A stretch of 64,000 nt of DNA from Mycolicibacterium brumae (GCF_025215495.1 NZ_CP104302.1:1426001-1490000), one strand, 5' to 3'; positions 1 to 11,615 are shown, numbered from the stretch's first letter. A program made the numbers and translations. Notes: generated from the letters alone by a model not told the origin.

Positions 1-785
1 AACTCGCCGACCAGCCGCTTGGCGACGAAGCCGGGCACCCGCCACGGCGTCGGCCGGCCGATCGCCTTGCCGTAGGCGGTGGTGAACTCTGCGTTGCTGA
101 CCGGGTTCGGCGCTGTCAGGTTCACCGGCCCGGACAGCGTGGGGGAGGCCAGCGCGAACAGCAGCGCCCGCACCATGTCCTCCAGGCTGATCCACGACAT
201 GTACTGGCGGCCGTCGCCGAACCGGGCGCCCAGTCCGAGGTTGAACAGCGGCCGCAGCGTGCCGAGGATCCCGCCCGACGGCGACAGCACATGTCCGGTG
301 CGCACCCGCACCACCCGGGCGCCGGCCTCGGCGGCCGGTTCGGTGGCCGCCTCCCAGTCCTGGCACAAGCCGGCCAGGAAACCGCCGCCTGCCGGGTCCT
401 TCTCGTCGACCATCTGGGCCCCGGTGTCGCCGTAGAACCCGATCGCGCTGCCGTTGACCAGGGTCGGCACCCCGGCGGCGGCGCAGGCCGAGGACAGCAC
501 CTCGGTGGGCGTGATGCGGCTGTCACGCAGGATCTGCTTGTAGGCGCCGGACCAGCGTTGCCCCGCGACCGGCGCCCCGCACAGGTTGACGACGGCCGAA
601 ACGCCTTCCAGCACAGCCGGATCGAGGTCGCCGGCCTCCGGGTTCCAGAACCGCTGGCCCGATTGGGTCGGCGGACGCCGGACCAGCCGGATCACCGGCC
701 GGTCCTGCGCGCGCAGCACGCCGACCAACGCCGATCCGACCAGGCCCGAGGACCCCGCGACCGCGATGGCGCCGTTGTCGGACAC
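1..785 (-). CDS. TIGR01777-family NAD-dependent epimerase-like protein (3' end cut off by window)
   Basis: Read on the minus strand from a GTG at 785, the protein opens [20 protein letters not shown], a Rossmann nucleotide-binding fold with a GxxGxxG-like glycine pattern. Later stretches include [22 protein letters not shown] and [12 protein letters not shown], typical of the YfcH/TIGR01777 branch of the short-chain dehydrogenase/epimerase superfamily. The substrate is unknown for most members. It begins 3 bp after the dlaT stop on the same strand, so it is probably the distal gene of a dlaT transcript, as in M. tuberculosis (Rv2215-Rv2216). About 261 codons are visible; the C-terminus lies beyond position 1. 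Confidence 0.85.
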   Translation of the reverse strand, partial: MSDNGAIAVAGSSGLVGSALVGVLRAQDRPVIRLVRRPPTQSGQRFWNPEAGDLDPAVLEGVSAVVNLCGAPVAGQRWSGAYKQILRDSRITPTEVLSSACAAAGVPTLVNGSAIGFYGDTGAQMVDEKDPAGGGFLAGLCQDWEAATEPAAEAGARVVRVRTGHVLSPSGGILGTLRPLFNLGLGARFGDGRQYMSWISLEDMVRALLFALASPTLSGPVNLTAPNPVSNAEFTTAYGKAIGRPTPWRVPGFVAKRLVGE

Positions 786-787
786 TC

Positions 788-2527
788 CTACAGGCCGAGT
801 TCGGCCTCGAACGCGCCCTCTTCCAAGCGTCGCTTGATGGTGGTGACGAAGCGGCCCGCGTCGGCGCCGTCGATCAGCCGATGGTCGTAGGTCAGCGGCA
901 GGTAGCAGACCGACCGCACGCCGATCGAGTCGTTGCCGGCGTCGTCGACCACCACCCGCGGGCGCTTGACGATCGCCCCGGTGCCCAGCATCGCCGCCTG
1001 CGGGGGGACCAGGATCGGGGTGTCGAACAGCGCGCCCTGGCTACCGATATTGGTGATGGTGAAGGTGCCGCCGGAGAGCTCGTCGGGCTTGAGGTTCCCC
1101 GACCGCGCGCGGTCGGCGATGTCGGCGATGGCCCGGGCCAGTCCGCCGAGCGACAGGTCACCGGCGTTGTGCACCACCGGGGACAGCAGGCCCTGCTCGG
1201 TGTCCACCGCGAAGCCGAGGTGCTCGGCGTCGTAGTAGGTGATCTCCGCGGTGTCCTCGTTGTAGCTGGCGTTGACGTTCGGGTGCGCCTTGAGGGCGTC
1301 GATCACCGCGCGGGCGATGAACGGCAGATAGGTCAGGTTGACACCCTCGCGCTCGGCGAAGGCGGCCTTCGCGCGGGCGCGCAGTCCCACGATCTTGGTC
1401 ATGTCGACCTCGTGGGTCTGGGTGAGCTGCGCGGTGGCCTGCAGCGACTCCCGGGTCTTCTTGGCGGTGATCTGCCGGATCCGGTTGGCCTTCTGCGTGG
1501 TGCCGCGCAGATGCGCCAGCGGGCTCGGGGCCGCCGCGGCCGGGGCCTTCGGGGCGGAAGCCGCCGCCGGGGCGCTCGCGGCCGGGGCTGCCGGCGCCTT
1601 CTTGGCTTCGGCGGCCGCGAGCACGTCTTGCTTGCGGATGCGCCCGCCCACGCCGGTGCCCTTCACCGAGCTCAGGTCGACGCCGTTCTCGGCGGCGAGC
1701 TTGCGGACCAGCGGGGTGACGTACCCGCCGTCGCCGGAGTCCCCGGACGACGCCTTGGCGGGCGCAGGCTCGGCAGCCTTGGGCGCCTCCTTCTTGGGCT
1801 CTTCCTTTTTCGGCTCTTCGGACTTGGGCTCCGGCTTGGGTTCGGGCTTCGGCTCTTCCTTCTTCGGCTCTTCGGCCTTCGGAGCTTCCTTTTTGGGCTC
1901 TTCCTTGGCGGGCGCGGCGCCGGCCTCGCCGACCTTCGCGAGTTCGCCGCCGACCGGGACGACGTCGTCCTCCTCGGCGGAGATGGACAGCAGCACGCCG
2001 GCGACCGGGGAGGGGATCTCGGTGTCGACCTTGTCGGTGGAGACCTCGACCAGCGGGTCGTCCACGGCGACCTCGTCGCCGACCTTCTTCAGCCAGCGGG
2101 TGACGGTGCCCTCGGTGACCGACTCGCCCAACTCGGGCATCTTCACCGAGGTCGCCTCGCCACCGGAGGAGGACGGCTTGTCATCGGCGGGCTCCGACTT
2201 GGCTTCCGGCTCCGGCTCAGGCTCGGGCTCGGCTTCGGGTTCCGGCTCCGGTTCGGATTCCGCAGCGGGGGCGTCGGATTCGGCCTCGTCGGCGTCGCCG
2301 ATGACCGCCAGCTGGCCGCCGACCTCCACCACGTCGTCCTCCTGGGCGACGATCTTGGTCAGCACGCCGGCGACCGGGGAGGGGATCTCGGTGTCCACCT
2401 TGTCGGTGGACACCTCCAGCAAGGGTTCGTCGACTTCGACCGTGTCGCCCTCCTGCTTCAGCCAGCGGGTCACCGTCCCCTCGGTGACGCTCTCACCGAG
2501 TGCGGGCATCTCAACGGACACGGCCAT
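788..2527 (-). CDS. dlaT: Dihydrolipoamide acyltransferase, E2 of pyruvate dehydrogenase
   Basis: E2 core of the pyruvate dehydrogenase complex; in mycobacteria it also serves the AhpC/AhpD peroxynitrite reductase pathway. Start ATG 2527 ([17 protein letters not shown]) follows AAGGAG by 8 nt, so a longer in-frame start at 2557 is unlikely. The 579-residue protein has two lipoyl domains, each with the lipoylated lysine in [14 protein letters not shown] (about residues 42 and 160), joined by Glu/Pro/Lys-rich linkers. A peripheral subunit-binding domain follows ([15 protein letters not shown]), then the catalytic acyltransferase domain ending in [12 protein letters not shown] with the catalytic His and Asp near residues 549 and 553. 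The linker DNA is highly repetitive (EPEPEPE, KKEEPK). Confidence 0.95.
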   Translation of the reverse strand: MAVSVEMPALGESVTEGTVTRWLKQEGDTVEVDEPLLEVSTDKVDTEIPSPVAGVLTKIVAQEDDVVEVGGQLAVIGDADEAESDAPAAESEPEPEPEAEPEPEPEPEAKSEPADDKPSSSGGEATSVKMPELGESVTEGTVTRWLKKVGDEVAVDDPLVEVSTDKVDTEIPSPVAGVLLSISAEEDDVVPVGGELAKVGEAGAAPAKEEPKKEAPKAEEPKKEEPKPEPKPEPKSEEPKKEEPKKEAPKAAEPAPAKASSGDSGDGGYVTPLVRKLAAENGVDLSSVKGTGVGGRIRKQDVLAAAEAKKAPAAPAASAPAAASAPKAPAAAAPSPLAHLRGTTQKANRIRQITAKKTRESLQATAQLTQTHEVDMTKIVGLRARAKAAFAEREGVNLTYLPFIARAVIDALKAHPNVNASYNEDTAEITYYDAEHLGFAVDTEQGLLSPVVHNAGDLSLGGLARAIADIADRARSGNLKPDELSGGTFTITNIGSQGALFDTPILVPPQAAMLGTGAIVKRPRVVVDDAGNDSIGVRSVCYLPLTYDHRLIDGADAGRFVTTIKRRLEEGAFEAELGL

Positions 2528-2760
2528 CTTGTTGACTCCTTGAAGGTCATTCGTCACCGGTCGAACTCATGACTTGCCACAGCGTGCGCGCCGACGTCGG
2601 CACCCCATGGATTGTCCCGTATCCATCCTGTCACTGTTGGCGCATTGGCACGACCCGGGTCCGCCAATCGGCGCGCCCGGGGCGGCGCCGACGGAGCCAC
2701 CGGTGCAGAATCGGCGTCGAAGTCCGACGACGGCCGGCCGCGCCGATAGGGGGGATGGCC

Positions 2761-3690
2761 ATGAACGCCGAACCGCGGTGCCCGAACGGGCATCCGAACA
2801 GCTACGGCCAACCGTTCTGCGTGCAGTGCGGCGCCCCCGTCTCCGTCGCGCAGTACGGGTCCTGGCCGGGCCCCGGGTCCCCGACGGTGGCCGCCCCTGC
2901 CCAGGGCTGGCCCGGCTACGGATACCCGCCACCGACACCGCCGCCGCCCAAGGGCAACGGCGGCAAGATCGCGCTGTGGATCGTCGGCGGGGTCGTCGTG
3001 GTCGTCGCGGCGCTGGTCGCGGCCACCATGCTGCTGGGCGGCGCCCGGAACCGCCCGGGGGCAGCCGACAGTCCGACGGCGACCACCTCCCCGACCACAA
3101 CCACCACCGTCGCCGCGCCGGAATTCGACGACGGTGACCTCGACGCCATGCTGCTGACCCCGATCGAGGCCGCCGACACCGTCGGCGCGGGGAACCTGGA
3201 GGGCAGCGAGGTCTATGACACCTTCGCGCTGCCGGATCCGGAGGAGAGCGTGATCGAACCGGACAGCTGCACCAGCGCGGTCACCATCGTGCTGCAGACC
3301 AGCTACCGCGCCGGCGCCGACGTGCGCGCCCAGTACCTGAACGACCCCGACGGGCAGGACTACGTCTCGCAGGGCGTGACGGTGTTCCGCAGCGCCGAGC
3401 GCGCCGGGGCGCTGCTGGCCGCGGAGACCATCCGCTGGCAGGCCTGCGCGAACCAGGTCGTCAGCGACATCACGCCGGAGAAGACCTACCAGGAGACGCT
3501 CGAGCAGGTCGTGGTCAGCGACAACCAGATCGCCCAGGTCCGCTCCGATCAGGAGGAGCCGCGCTGGAAATGCCAGCACGTGCTGCGGATCCACGCCAAC
3601 CTGGCCATCGACACGCAGGTCTGCGGCTTCGGTGTCGAGAACGAGGCCGTCGCGGTGGCCCAGGCCATCGTCGACAAGGCCGACCGCTAA
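2761..3690 (+). CDS. Zinc-ribbon, single-TM protein with PknH-like extracellular sensor domain
   Basis: The 309-residue protein starts [20 protein letters not shown] at ATG 2761, 6 nt after a GGGGGG/AGGGGG ribosome-binding stretch; an ATG two codons upstream would sit on the SD itself. An N-terminal four-cysteine ribbon (CPNGH...CVQCG) is followed by a Pro/Gly-rich linker and one membrane segment ([19 protein letters not shown], about residues 75-95). After a Thr-rich stalk comes an outer domain of about 180 residues resembling the PknH_C sensor fold ([18 protein letters not shown], paired cysteines near SCTSA and QACANQVV, C-terminal CQHVLR...CGFGVEN). No kinase domain is present, so it may be a stand-alone extracytoplasmic sensor or ligand-binding protein. 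Its stop overlaps the convergent aminopeptidase stop. Confidence 0.8.
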   Translation: MNAEPRCPNGHPNSYGQPFCVQCGAPVSVAQYGSWPGPGSPTVAAPAQGWPGYGYPPPTPPPPKGNGGKIALWIVGGVVVVVAALVAATMLLGGARNRPGAADSPTATTSPTTTTTVAAPEFDDGDLDAMLLTPIEAADTVGAGNLEGSEVYDTFALPDPEESVIEPDSCTSAVTIVLQTSYRAGADVRAQYLNDPDGQDYVSQGVTVFRSAERAGALLAAETIRWQACANQVVSDITPEKTYQETLEQVVVSDNQIAQVRSDQEEPRWKCQHVLRIHANLAIDTQVCGFGVENEAVAVAQAIVDKADR

Positions 3691-5216
3691 CCGTTGGTCG
3701 CGATGTCCTCGAGCACGGCCAGCATGGTGCGCACCGGGACACCGGTGCCGCCCTTGGGGGTGTGACCCCACGGGCTGCCGGTGTTGTACGACGGGCCCGC
3801 GATGTCGATGTGCGCCCAGTCCACGCCGTCGGCGACGAATTCGCTCAGGTACACCCCGGCCACCAGCATGCCGGCGAAACGCTGACCGCTGATATTGGCC
3901 AGATCGGCCACCGTGGACTTGAGGTCCTCACGGATCTCGTCCGGCAGCGGCATCGGCCACGCGTTCTCGCCGACCTCCGCCGAGCAGGCCGCCACCCGGT
4001 CGCGGAACTCCGCCGACCCCATCACGCCGGGAATCCGGGGGCCCAGCGCGATCAGCTGCGCGCCGGTCAGCGTCGAGGTCTCGATCAGGTAGTCCGGGTT
4101 GTCCTCGCAGGCCCGCACGATCGCGTCGGCCAGGATCAGCCGGCCCTCGGCGTCGGTGTTGAGCACCTCCACGGTGGTGCCGCCGTACTGGGTCAGCACG
4201 TCGCCGGGGCGCTGCGCGGAACCCGACGGCATGTTCTCGGCCATCGGCACCGTCGCGGTGACCTCGATCGGCAGCTCCAGGATGGCGGCCAGCGCGACGG
4301 TCGCGATGACCGCGGCCGCCCCGCCCATGTCGGAGGTCATGTGGTGCATGGAGGCGGCGGGCTTGATGGAGATGCCGCCGGTGTCGAAGGTGATGCCCTT
4401 GCCGACCAGCGCGACCTTCTTGGCGCCCTCGGGGCCTTTGTGCCGCAGCCGCACCAGCCGCGGTGAGCGCTCCGACCCCTGGCCCACCCCGAGGATGCCG
4501 CCGAATCCCTGCCTGGTGAGCTCCTTGACGCCGAGCACCTCGACCTCCAGGCCGACGGCCTCGCCGAACTTCTTGGCTCGACGGGCGAAGGACTTGGGGA
4601 ACAGCGCGTTCGGCGGGGTGTTCACCAAATCCCGGGCGAAGTTGACCTGCTCGGCGATCTCCGAAGCCCGGGCCGCCCGGTCCTCGGCGTCCTCGGCGGT
4701 GGACAGCGCCACCACGGTGGCTAGCGCCGGATCCTTCGGCGCGGTCTTGTCGCTGCGGAATTCGGTGAACCGGTAGGCGCCGAGCACCGTGCCCTCGACG
4801 GCGGCCTCCAGGTCGGCCTCGGCCAGCGCGGTGACCAGCACCGGAACACCGGCCGCGGCGCGGGCCGCGGCGCCGGAGGCGCGGCGGACCACATCGGCGC
4901 TGACGTCCTCGCCGGACTTGCCGAGCCCGACGGCGAAGACGCTTTCGAACGGCAGCGCCGGCGCCACCAGCCGGGTCACCTTCTCCACGCCGGCCTTGGC
5001 GCGCAACCCGGCGAGCTGCTCCTCGATCTGCCCGGTCGCCTCGGCGTCCAGGAACGGGTTTGCCAGCACCGCCGGCGGACCGTCGTCGGCGCCGGAGACG
5101 ATCCCGACGATCAACGCGCGGGCCTGGGGGTCCGGGGTGTCGGTGGAGGAGATCGCGTCGGCGAGGGTCGCGACGGCGGTGACAACGGGGGACAGGTGAC
5201 CGGATTGGGTGCTCAC
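3687..5216 (-). CDS. pepB: Leucyl aminopeptidase (M17 family)
   Basis: Cytosolic dinuclear metal aminopeptidase releasing N-terminal residues from peptides. The 509-residue length is normal for M17. The signature [12 protein letters not shown] carries metal ligands, and [16 protein letters not shown] holds the catalytic-lysine loop. The start is GTG 5216 ([12 protein letters not shown]). It is divergent from gcvT with only 40 bp between, so the two promoters must overlap. The 3' end overlaps the stop codon of the convergent sensor-like gene by 3 bp. Confidence 0.95.
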   Translation of the reverse strand: MSTQSGHLSPVVTAVATLADAISSTDTPDPQARALIVGIVSGADDGPPAVLANPFLDAEATGQIEEQLAGLRAKAGVEKVTRLVAPALPFESVFAVGLGKSGEDVSADVVRRASGAAARAAAGVPVLVTALAEADLEAAVEGTVLGAYRFTEFRSDKTAPKDPALATVVALSTAEDAEDRAARASEIAEQVNFARDLVNTPPNALFPKSFARRAKKFGEAVGLEVEVLGVKELTRQGFGGILGVGQGSERSPRLVRLRHKGPEGAKKVALVGKGITFDTGGISIKPAASMHHMTSDMGGAAAVIATVALAAILELPIEVTATVPMAENMPSGSAQRPGDVLTQYGGTTVEVLNTDAEGRLILADAIVRACEDNPDYLIETSTLTGAQLIALGPRIPGVMGSAEFRDRVAACSAEVGENAWPMPLPDEIREDLKSTVADLANISGQRFAGMLVAGVYLSEFVADGVDWAHIDIAGPSYNTGSPWGHTPKGGTGVPVRTMLAVLEDIATNG

Positions 5217-5256
5217 GGGGAACCACAGTAGTCAGGGGTGACTAAGCTCGGCGCCC

Positions 5257-6354
5257 GTGACGGAAAACCTGCTGCACGGGCCGCTGGAAGATCGACATCG
5301 CGAGCTGGGGGCCAGTTTCGCCGAGTTCGGTGGCTGGCTGATGCCGGTGTCCTACGCCGGGACGGTCAGCGAGCACAACGCCACCCGCGCGACCGTCGGG
5401 CTGTTCGACGTCAGCCACCTGGGCAAGGCGTTGGTGCGCGGCCCGGGCGCGGTGGACTTCGTCAACGCCGCGCTCACCAACGACCTGGGCCGGATCGGAC
5501 CGGGCCAGGCCCAGTACACGCTGTGCTGCACCGAGTCCGGCGGCGTCATCGACGACCTGATCGTCTACTACGTCAGCGACGACGAGCTGTTCCTGGTGCC
5601 CAACGCCGCCAATACCGCCGACGTCGTCGCGGCGATGAAAGCCGTGGCGCCGCAAGGGATCACCGTCACCGACGAGCATCGCTCGCGGGCGGTGCTCGCG
5701 GTGCAGGGACCCCGCTCGGCGCAGGTCCTCGACGAACTGGGCCTGCCCACCGGGATGGACTACATGGCCTGGGAGGACGCCCAGTTCAACGGCGTCGATG
5801 TGCGCGTCTGCCGCACCGGCTACACCGGCGAACACGGTTATGAGCTGCTGCCGTCCTGGGAAGACGCCGCGGTGGTGTTCGACGCGCTGGTCCCCGTCGT
5901 CGTCGCTGCCGGCGGCGAACTGGCCGGCCTCGGGGCCCGCGACACGCTGCGCACCGAGATGGGCTACCCGCTGCACGGCCACGAACTGTCCCGCGACATC
6001 TCCCCGCTGCAGGCCCGCTGCGGCTGGGCGGTCGGTTGGAAGAAGGACGCCTTCTGGGGGCGCGAGGCGCTGCTGGCCGAGAAGGCGGCCGGGCCGGTCC
6101 GGGTGCTGCGGGGCCTGCGGGCCACCGGCCGCGGCGTGCTGCGCGCCGGTCTCACCGTCACCGCCGGCGGGCAGGTCGTCGGGGCCACCACCTCCGGCAC
6201 CTTCTCGCCCACGCTGAAAGCCGGTGTCGCCCTTGCCCTCATCGACTCGGCGGCCGGGATCGGTGACGGCGACACGGTGAGCGTCGACGTGCGTGGCCGC
6301 GAACTGCCCTGCGAGGTGGTGCGGCCGCCGTTCGTCGCCGCGGCGCCCAAGTAA
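5257..6354 (+). CDS. gcvT: Aminomethyltransferase, glycine cleavage T protein
   Basis: T protein of the glycine cleavage system: transfers the aminomethyl carbon from lipoylated GcvH to tetrahydrofolate. At 365 residues it has family length. Characteristic stretches are [22 protein letters not shown] with the catalytic aspartate region, [13 protein letters not shown], and [20 protein letters not shown]. Start GTG 5257 is only 40 bp from the divergent pepB start. No glycine riboswitch would fit in that gap. ilvE follows 45 bp downstream on the same strand. Confidence 0.95.
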   Translation: MTENLLHGPLEDRHRELGASFAEFGGWLMPVSYAGTVSEHNATRATVGLFDVSHLGKALVRGPGAVDFVNAALTNDLGRIGPGQAQYTLCCTESGGVIDDLIVYYVSDDELFLVPNAANTADVVAAMKAVAPQGITVTDEHRSRAVLAVQGPRSAQVLDELGLPTGMDYMAWEDAQFNGVDVRVCRTGYTGEHGYELLPSWEDAAVVFDALVPVVVAAGGELAGLGARDTLRTEMGYPLHGHELSRDISPLQARCGWAVGWKKDAFWGREALLAEKAAGPVRVLRGLRATGRGVLRAGLTVTAGGQVVGATTSGTFSPTLKAGVALALIDSAAGIGDGDTVSVDVRGRELPCEVVRPPFVAAAPK

Positions 6355-6399
6355 CTCTCCGAGAAAATCGGGTGGACCCGCGGTTATACAATCGCAGCC

Positions 6400-7506
6400 A
6401 TGACCAACGGCCCCCTCGAATTCACGCTTGCCCGTAACCCGGACCCGGCAAGCGACGAGGTGCGCGAGGCCATCCTGGCCGCGCCGGGATTCGGCAAACA
6501 CTTCACCGACCACATGGTCTCCATCGACTACACCGTCGCCGACGGCTGGCACAACGCCGCGGTGCTGCCCTACGGGCCCATCGAACTGGACCCGTCGGCC
6601 GTCGTGCTGCACTACGCGCAGGAGATCTTCGAGGGCCTCAAGGCCTACCGCTGGAACGACGGGTCCATCGTCTCGTTCCGCCCCGCCGCGAACGCCGAGC
6701 GGTTGCGGACCTCCGCGAACCGGCTCGCCATGCCGGAGCTGCCCGAGGACCTGTTCCTGGAATCGCTGCGGCAGCTGATCGCCGTCGACGAGGCCTGGGT
6801 CCCGCCGGCCGGCGGCGAGGAAGCGCTGTACCTGCGGCCGTTCATGATCGCCACCGAGCCGGGGCTGGGCGTGCGGCCCGCGGAGGCCTACCGGTTCCTG
6901 GTGATCGCCTCGCCGGCCGGCGCGTACTTCTCCGGCGGCGTCAAACCGGTCAGCGTGTGGCTGTCCACCGAGTACGTCCGGGCCAGCCCGGGCGGCACCG
7001 GCGCGGCCAAGTTCGGCGGCAACTACGCCGCCTCGCTGCTGGCGCAGGCCCAGGCCGCCGAGCAGGGCTGCGACCAGGTGGTCTGGCTGGACGCCATCGA
7101 GCGCCGCCACGTCGAGGAGATGGGCGGGATGAACCTGTTCTTCGTGCTCGGCAGTGGTGGCTCGGCGCGGCTGGTCACCCCCGAGCTGTCCGGCTCGCTG
7201 CTGCCCGGCATCACCCGGGACTCGTTGCTGCAGTTGGCCGTTGACGCCGGATTCTCGGTCGAGGAACGCAAGATCGACGTGGAGGAGTGGCGCAAGGGCG
7301 CGGCCAGCGGCGAGATCACCGAGGTGTTCGCGTGCGGCACCGCCGCGGTCATCACCCCGGTCTCCACGGTGCGTCACGACGGCGGCGAGTTCACCATCGG
7401 CGACGGTGAGCCCGGCGAGATCACCATGGCGTTGCGCGACACCCTGACCGGTGTGCAGCGCGGCACTTTCGCCGACACGCACGGCTGGATGACCCGACTG
7501 AATTAG
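6400..7506 (+). CDS. ilvE: Branched-chain amino acid aminotransferase
   Basis: PLP fold-type IV transaminase for the last step of valine, leucine and isoleucine synthesis. The 368-residue protein shows the expected [14 protein letters not shown], the PLP-lysine segment [13 protein letters not shown] and the [10 protein letters not shown] motif. Start ATG 6400 is preceded by a TATACAAT-like stretch (6385-6392), too close for a long leader, so transcription could be nearly leaderless. The 3' end overlaps the convergent cobS stop by 4 bp. Confidence 0.95.
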   Translation: MTNGPLEFTLARNPDPASDEVREAILAAPGFGKHFTDHMVSIDYTVADGWHNAAVLPYGPIELDPSAVVLHYAQEIFEGLKAYRWNDGSIVSFRPAANAERLRTSANRLAMPELPEDLFLESLRQLIAVDEAWVPPAGGEEALYLRPFMIATEPGLGVRPAEAYRFLVIASPAGAYFSGGVKPVSVWLSTEYVRASPGGTGAAKFGGNYAASLLAQAQAAEQGCDQVVWLDAIERRHVEEMGGMNLFFVLGSGGSARLVTPELSGSLLPGITRDSLLQLAVDAGFSVEERKIDVEEWRKGAASGEITEVFACGTAAVITPVSTVRHDGGEFTIGDGEPGEITMALRDTLTGVQRGTFADTHGWMTRLN

Positions 7507-8228
7507 CCGGCGGCCAGGCCCAGCGCGGTCAGCACCGTCGCGGCCTCCACCGCGGCGCCCAGCACGTCCCCGCTGACACCGCCGAACCGGCGCACGCAAT
7601 GCGCCACCAGCAGCCCGGTCACCGCCAGCGCGGCGAGCACGGCCACCGGACCGTGCCAGGGCGAAGTGGTGAGGAAACCGGCCGCCACGGTCACCGCCAG
7701 CACCCAGCCGGTCACCACCGCGATCGGCTGACTGCCGGCCACCAGCGCGCCCAGTGAACTGCCCGGCGCCGACGGCACGCCACGGGCGCAGGCCGCCAGC
7801 GCCGCGACCCGGCCCGCCGTCACCGCCACCACGATCTGCGCCGCGGGCAGCGCCGTGAACGCTCCGGCGGTGAGCATCAGCGACAGGGTCACCGCGGCGA
7901 CCCCGAACGGCCCGGCCGACCCGTCGCGCATCACCCGTCGGGCCTTCTCCGCCGATCCGTAGCACCCCAGCCCGTCGGCGGTGTCGGCGAGTCCGTCGAG
8001 GTGTAGGCCCCGGGTCAGCAGCGCCAGCGCGGTCACCGCCAGCAGTCCGGCCAGCAGAGAATCCGGCCCGAACAGCGCCCGCCCGCCGAGTGCGACGCCG
8101 GCGGCGACCAATCCCAGCACCAGACCGACCAGCGGGAAGGCCGCCATCGAACCGCGGCCAAGCGGCGTGTCGACGCGCATTGGCGCCACCGTGCCGAACG
8201 CGAAAGCGCCTGCCAAGCAGCGGATCAC
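7503..8228 (-). CDS. cobS: Adenosylcobinamide-GDP ribazoletransferase (cobalamin synthase)
   Basis: Membrane enzyme joining adenosylcobinamide-GDP to alpha-ribazole (phosphate), late in vitamin B12 nucleotide-loop assembly. The 241-residue hydrophobic protein contains [16 protein letters not shown], the conserved acidic CobS motif, and several membrane helices. The start is GTG 8228 because it overlaps the cobT stop as GTGA; a much longer upstream reading frame would run antiparallel inside cobT. It is the last gene of the coupled cobU-cobT-cobS run. Confidence 0.92.
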   Translation of the reverse strand: MIRCLAGAFAFGTVAPMRVDTPLGRGSMAAFPLVGLVLGLVAAGVALGGRALFGPDSLLAGLLAVTALALLTRGLHLDGLADTADGLGCYGSAEKARRVMRDGSAGPFGVAAVTLSLMLTAGAFTALPAAQIVVAVTAGRVAALAACARGVPSAPGSSLGALVAGSQPIAVVTGWVLAVTVAAGFLTTSPWHGPVAVLAALAVTGLLVAHCVRRFGGVSGDVLGAAVEAATVLTALGLAAG

Positions 8229-9316
8229 CGTGACCGCCGGGTCCCCGGCTCGACGTCGCCGCCCGGGAGTTCGGTGCTCACCGCGGCCTCGGCGAAGGTG
8301 GCCATCGCCGCGCAGGTCTGCACCGCTCCGCGCAGCACCGGAAGCGCCACCGTCGCGCCGGTGCCCTCGCCGAGGCGCATGCCCAGATCCAGGATCGGCT
8401 CCAGCAGCAAGGCGGTCAGCGCCCGGGTGTGCGCTGGTTCGGGGGAGCGGTGCCCGGCCTGCCACCAGTCCCGTGCGCCGGGGGCCAGCCGCTCGGCGAC
8501 CAGCGCCGCCGCGGTGACCACCAGGCCGTCGAGCAGCACCGGGGTTCGCCGCGCCGCGGCCTGGGCCAGGAACCCGGCCATCGCGGCCAAATCGGCGCCG
8601 CCGGCGATGCGCAGCAACGCCACCGGGTCCGCGCCCTTGGCCCGGTACAGCGCGTCGCGCACCGCCGCGGTCTTGCGGATCCAGCCCTCGTCGTCGATCC
8701 CGGTGCCGCGGCCGACCACGGCCACCGGTTCGGTCTTGGTCAGCGCGGCCACCAGCACAGTGGCGGCGGTGGTGTTGCCGATGCCCATGTCCCCGGCGAT
8801 CAGCAGATCCGCGCCGGAGTCCACTTCCTCGTCGGCGAGCGCGGCGCCGGCGGCCAGCGCGGCCGCGGTCTCGTCGCGGGTCAGCGCGTCCTCGACGGCG
8901 ATATTGCCGCTGGAGCGCCGAATCCGGTGCGGCGCGTCGGCGTCGGTGTCCACGGCGACGTCAATCACCCGCACCCCGGCGCCGGCGATGTCGGCCAGCG
9001 CGTTGATCGCCGCGCCGCCGGCGCCGATATTGGCGACCATCTGGGCGGTCACCTCACTCGGGTAGGCCGACACCCCGGCGGCGGCCACCCCGTGATCGGC
9101 GGCGAACACCAGCACGCGGGCCCGCTCGAATTGCCGCGGCGGGCACTGGCCCTGACAGCCCGCCACCCACACCGACAGTTCCTCCAATCGGCCCAGCGCG
9201 CCGGCCGGCTTGGTCAGCTGGGATTGGCGCGCCCGGGCGGCGTCGGCGGCGGCCGCGTCCGGGGCGGTGATCGCGAACTCGGGAAGGGCGGGCTCGGGAG
9301 AGCTGGAGTCGGTCAT
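8225..9316 (-). CDS. cobT: Nicotinate-nucleotide--dimethylbenzimidazole phosphoribosyltransferase
   Basis: Activates the lower-ligand base of cobalamin by making alpha-ribazole phosphate. Read from ATG 9316 ([14 protein letters not shown]) it is 363 residues. Recognisable segments are [48 protein letters not shown] and a C-terminal [14 protein letters not shown] region. The ATG overlaps the cobU TGA by one base (TGATG), and the stop overlaps the cobS start (GTGA), giving a tightly coupled operon. Confidence 0.93.
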   Translation of the reverse strand: MTDSSSPEPALPEFAITAPDAAAADAARARQSQLTKPAGALGRLEELSVWVAGCQGQCPPRQFERARVLVFAADHGVAAAGVSAYPSEVTAQMVANIGAGGAAINALADIAGAGVRVIDVAVDTDADAPHRIRRSSGNIAVEDALTRDETAAALAAGAALADEEVDSGADLLIAGDMGIGNTTAATVLVAALTKTEPVAVVGRGTGIDDEGWIRKTAAVRDALYRAKGADPVALLRIAGGADLAAMAGFLAQAAARRTPVLLDGLVVTAAALVAERLAPGARDWWQAGHRSPEPAHTRALTALLLEPILDLGMRLGEGTGATVALPVLRGAVQTCAAMATFAEAAVSTELPGGDVEPGTRRSR

Positions 9317-9843
9317 CACGCGCCCTTGATCCGGACCGGGACACCCGCGACCACCAGCAGCACCCGCTCGCACACCGCGGCCAGCCGCTGGTTCGCCGTG
9401 CCCAGCGCGTCGGCGAACAGTCGCCCGGACGCCGTCGCCGGCACCAGGGTCAGCCCGACTTCGGGGCTGACCAGCACCAGCGGCGCGGGGTAGCGGTCCA
9501 CCGCGGCCACCAGCGACTCGATGTCCGGAGAGACGTCACCGGCCCAGCCGCGGCCGTCGTAGGCCGCGGTCAGCCAGCCTCCGACGTCATCGACCAATGT
9601 CGGAACCGGGTCGGCGCCGCTGAGCACACCGGCCACGTCGGCGGACTCCACCGTCTGCCAGCGCTCGCCGCGACGTCCCCGATGCGCGTCGACGCGGGCG
9701 GCCCATTCCGGATCCCGGTCCGCGGGCGCGCCGGTGGCCACATAGCGCAGGTCGCCGGAGAGGTCGCCGAGCAGGGTTTCGGCCAGCCGAGACTTGCCGG
9801 ACCGGATGCCGCCGAGCACCAGGACCCGGTCAGTCGATGACAT
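9316..9843 (-). CDS. cobU: Adenosylcobinamide kinase / adenosylcobinamide-phosphate guanylyltransferase
   Basis: Bifunctional enzyme that phosphorylates adenosylcobinamide and attaches GMP. At 175 residues it has family size, with the N-terminal P-loop [13 protein letters not shown] and the conserved YVATGAP strand. The ATG at 9843 lies 14 bp inside the end of the upstream DUF3043 gene, so the two are probably co-transcribed. An adjacent GTG one codon upstream is an alternative start. Confidence 0.92.
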   Translation of the reverse strand: MSSTDRVLVLGGIRSGKSRLAETLLGDLSGDLRYVATGAPADRDPEWAARVDAHRGRRGERWQTVESADVAGVLSGADPVPTLVDDVGGWLTAAYDGRGWAGDVSPDIESLVAAVDRYPAPLVLVSPEVGLTLVPATASGRLFADALGTANQRLAAVCERVLLVVAGVPVRIKGA

Positions 9844-10501
9844 CACCGCGGTTGACCATCGGCTTGGGCGCGCGCATCTTGCGCAGCTGGGAGGCGCGGC
9901 CGGCGGCGTACAGGCCGAGGCGGAACTTGCGTTCGGTGTTGTCCGGGAACTTCTCGTCGACCCGCCGGGACACGTTGCGGCCCAGCACCAGCGCGTCGCC
10001 GAGCATCAGCAGCATCAGCGCGAGCATCGGCGTCGACCCCCACACCGCGAACTGCTGCGGCATGGCGAACATGATCATCAGCATGGCCAGCGCCGCCCAC
10101 ATGAACAGCCCGAGCAGGCTGAACCGGCGGGAGTCGACGATGTCGCGGACGTAGCGGCGCACCGGGCCCTGATCGCGGGGCAGCAGGTATTTCTCCTCGC
10201 CGGCCATCATCCGGGATCGGCGGTCGTCCATCTGCGCGCGGCGCTGCATCCGGGCGACCTTGCGCTCTTCCTTGGACAGCTTGGGGCCCTTGAGCTGTTT
10301 ACGACGGGCCCGCGCCTCGGACATGTTCTGCGGCGCCGGCGCCACCGGGCCGCGACGGCCCTGGTCCCGCTTGGGGGTCGGCCGGCCCTTCGGCGGGGTG
10401 ACCCGCGGGGTTGCCGTCGACTCCTCGACGGCGCTCGACTCGGTCAATTCGACGGTTTCCGGCGCATCGGCCTTCGCCTTCTTGCGGCCCAACAAACTCA
10501 C
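9830..10501 (-). CDS. DUF3043 family membrane protein
   Basis: Starts at GTG 10501 (VSLLGRKKAKADAPETVEL), giving 223 residues. The first half is basic and hydrophilic (RRKQLKGPKLSKEERKVARM). Two adjacent hydrophobic helices follow near FSLLGLFMWAALAMLMIMFA and WGSTPMLALMLLMLGDALVL, then a basic tail. This matches actinobacterial DUF3043 proteins (Rv2206-like), whose function is unknown. It lies at the head of the cobUTS run and overlaps cobU by 14 bp. The glycerate kinase gene is divergent 67 bp away. Confidence 0.8.
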   Translation of the reverse strand: MSLLGRKKAKADAPETVELTESSAVEESTATPRVTPPKGRPTPKRDQGRRGPVAPAPQNMSEARARRKQLKGPKLSKEERKVARMQRRAQMDDRRSRMMAGEEKYLLPRDQGPVRRYVRDIVDSRRFSLLGLFMWAALAMLMIMFAMPQQFAVWGSTPMLALMLLMLGDALVLGRNVSRRVDEKFPDNTERKFRLGLYAAGRASQLRKMRAPKPMVNRGDVID

Positions 10502-10568
10502 GCCGACCAGGGTACTTTGCCGCCCGGCTCGCCATGCGCCCGCGTCGCCGCGGTCGTAGGGTGCGGGC

Positions 10569-11615
10569 ATGACGCAGGTGCTGATCGCGCCGGATTGCTT
10601 CGGCGACACCCTCACCGCGGTGGTCGCCGCCGAGGCCATCGCCGCGGGCTGGCGGGCGGGCCGGCCGGGGGACGTGCTGGTCACCGCGCCGCAGTCCGAC
10701 GGCGGGCCCGGCTTCGTCGACGTGCTCGCCGAGCGCCTCGGCGGGCGACGCGAGCTCACCGTCAGCGGCCCGCTGGGCGCGCCGGTGACCGCGGCGTGGG
10801 TGTGCGACGGCGACACGGCGTATATCGAGTCGGCGCAGGCCGTCGGGTTGGCGCTGCTGGACGGCCCACCGACCCCGGCCACCGCGCTGGCCGCCGACAG
10901 CGCCGGCGTCGGGCAGCTGATCGCGGCGGCGCTGGCGGCCGGGGCCCGCCGGATCGTGGTCGGGCTGGGCGGCAGCTGCTGCACCGACGGCGGCCGCGGA
11001 ATGGTCGAGGCGCTCGGCGGCCGGGACGGCGCAGTCGCAGCGCTCACCGGGGTGGACCTCATCGCCGCCACCGACGTCGAGCATCCGCTGCTGGGGCCCA
11101 CCGGCGCCGCGGCGGTGTTCGGCCCGCAGAAGGGCGCCGATCCGGCAACCGTCGCGATCCTGGAACGACGGCTGGCCGGCTGGGCCGCCGAACTGGGGCT
11201 GCCCGCCGAGGACCAGCCCGGGGCGGGCGCCGCGGGTGGGCTGGGGGCCGCGCTGCTGGCGCTGGGCGCGCGCCGGGAGTCCGGCGCCACGGTGATCGCC
11301 GAACACACCGGGCTGGCCGCCGACATCGACGCCGCCGGGCTGATCATCACCGGTGAGGGCCGGTTCGACGACCAGTCCCTGCACGGCAAGGTGATCAGCG
11401 CGCTGACCGGCCGGGCCCGCGCCCGCGGCGTCCCGGTGCTGGTGCTGGCCGGGCAGGTCACCCTTGGCGCGCAGGAGTTGGCGGCCGCCGGAGTGCGGGC
11501 CGCGCACTCGCTGGTGGACTACACCGGGTCGGCGCAGCGGGCCATGGCCGACGCCGACAACGCGCTGCGCGGGCTGGCCGAGCGGACGGCAATCGCCTGG
11601 GAGGTCGGGGAATAA
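10569..11615 (+). CDS. glxK: Glycerate kinase
   Basis: Phosphorylates glycerate. The 348-residue protein has the GlxK-type opening [15 protein letters not shown], a serine/glycine-rich nucleotide region [12 protein letters not shown], and [17 protein letters not shown] near the C-terminus. The start is ATG 10569, divergent from the DUF3043 gene. M. tuberculosis Rv2205c occupies the same place. The family is normally 370-380 residues, so this is slightly short but complete in its motifs. Confidence 0.9.
   Translation: MTQVLIAPDCFGDTLTAVVAAEAIAAGWRAGRPGDVLVTAPQSDGGPGFVDVLAERLGGRRELTVSGPLGAPVTAAWVCDGDTAYIESAQAVGLALLDGPPTPATALAADSAGVGQLIAAALAAGARRIVVGLGGSCCTDGGRGMVEALGGRDGAVAALTGVDLIAATDVEHPLLGPTGAAAVFGPQKGADPATVAILERRLAGWAAELGLPAEDQPGAGAAGGLGAALLALGARRESGATVIAEHTGLAADIDAAGLIITGEGRFDDQSLHGKVISALTGRARARGVPVLVLAGQVTLGAQELAAAGVRAAHSLVDYTGSAQRAMADADNALRGLAERTAIAWEVGE

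Noticed and set aside
881..2572. Long open frame of 563 codons antisense to dlaT
   Set aside because: Product is Gly/Arg/Leu low-complexity, mirrors the dlaT codons, and dlaT is unmistakable; a GC-rich shadow frame.
5217..5256. Glycine riboswitch upstream of gcvT
   Set aside because: Only 40 bp separate gcvT from the divergent pepB start, far too short for the aptamer.
5242..7965. 907-codon open frame antisense to gcvT and ilvE
   Set aside because: Covers two well-supported genes on the opposite strand and has no recognisable domain; GC-driven shadow.
10502..10568. Cobalamin riboswitch ahead of the cob cluster
   Set aside because: The gap to the divergent gene is only 67 bp and no B12-box-like core was seen.
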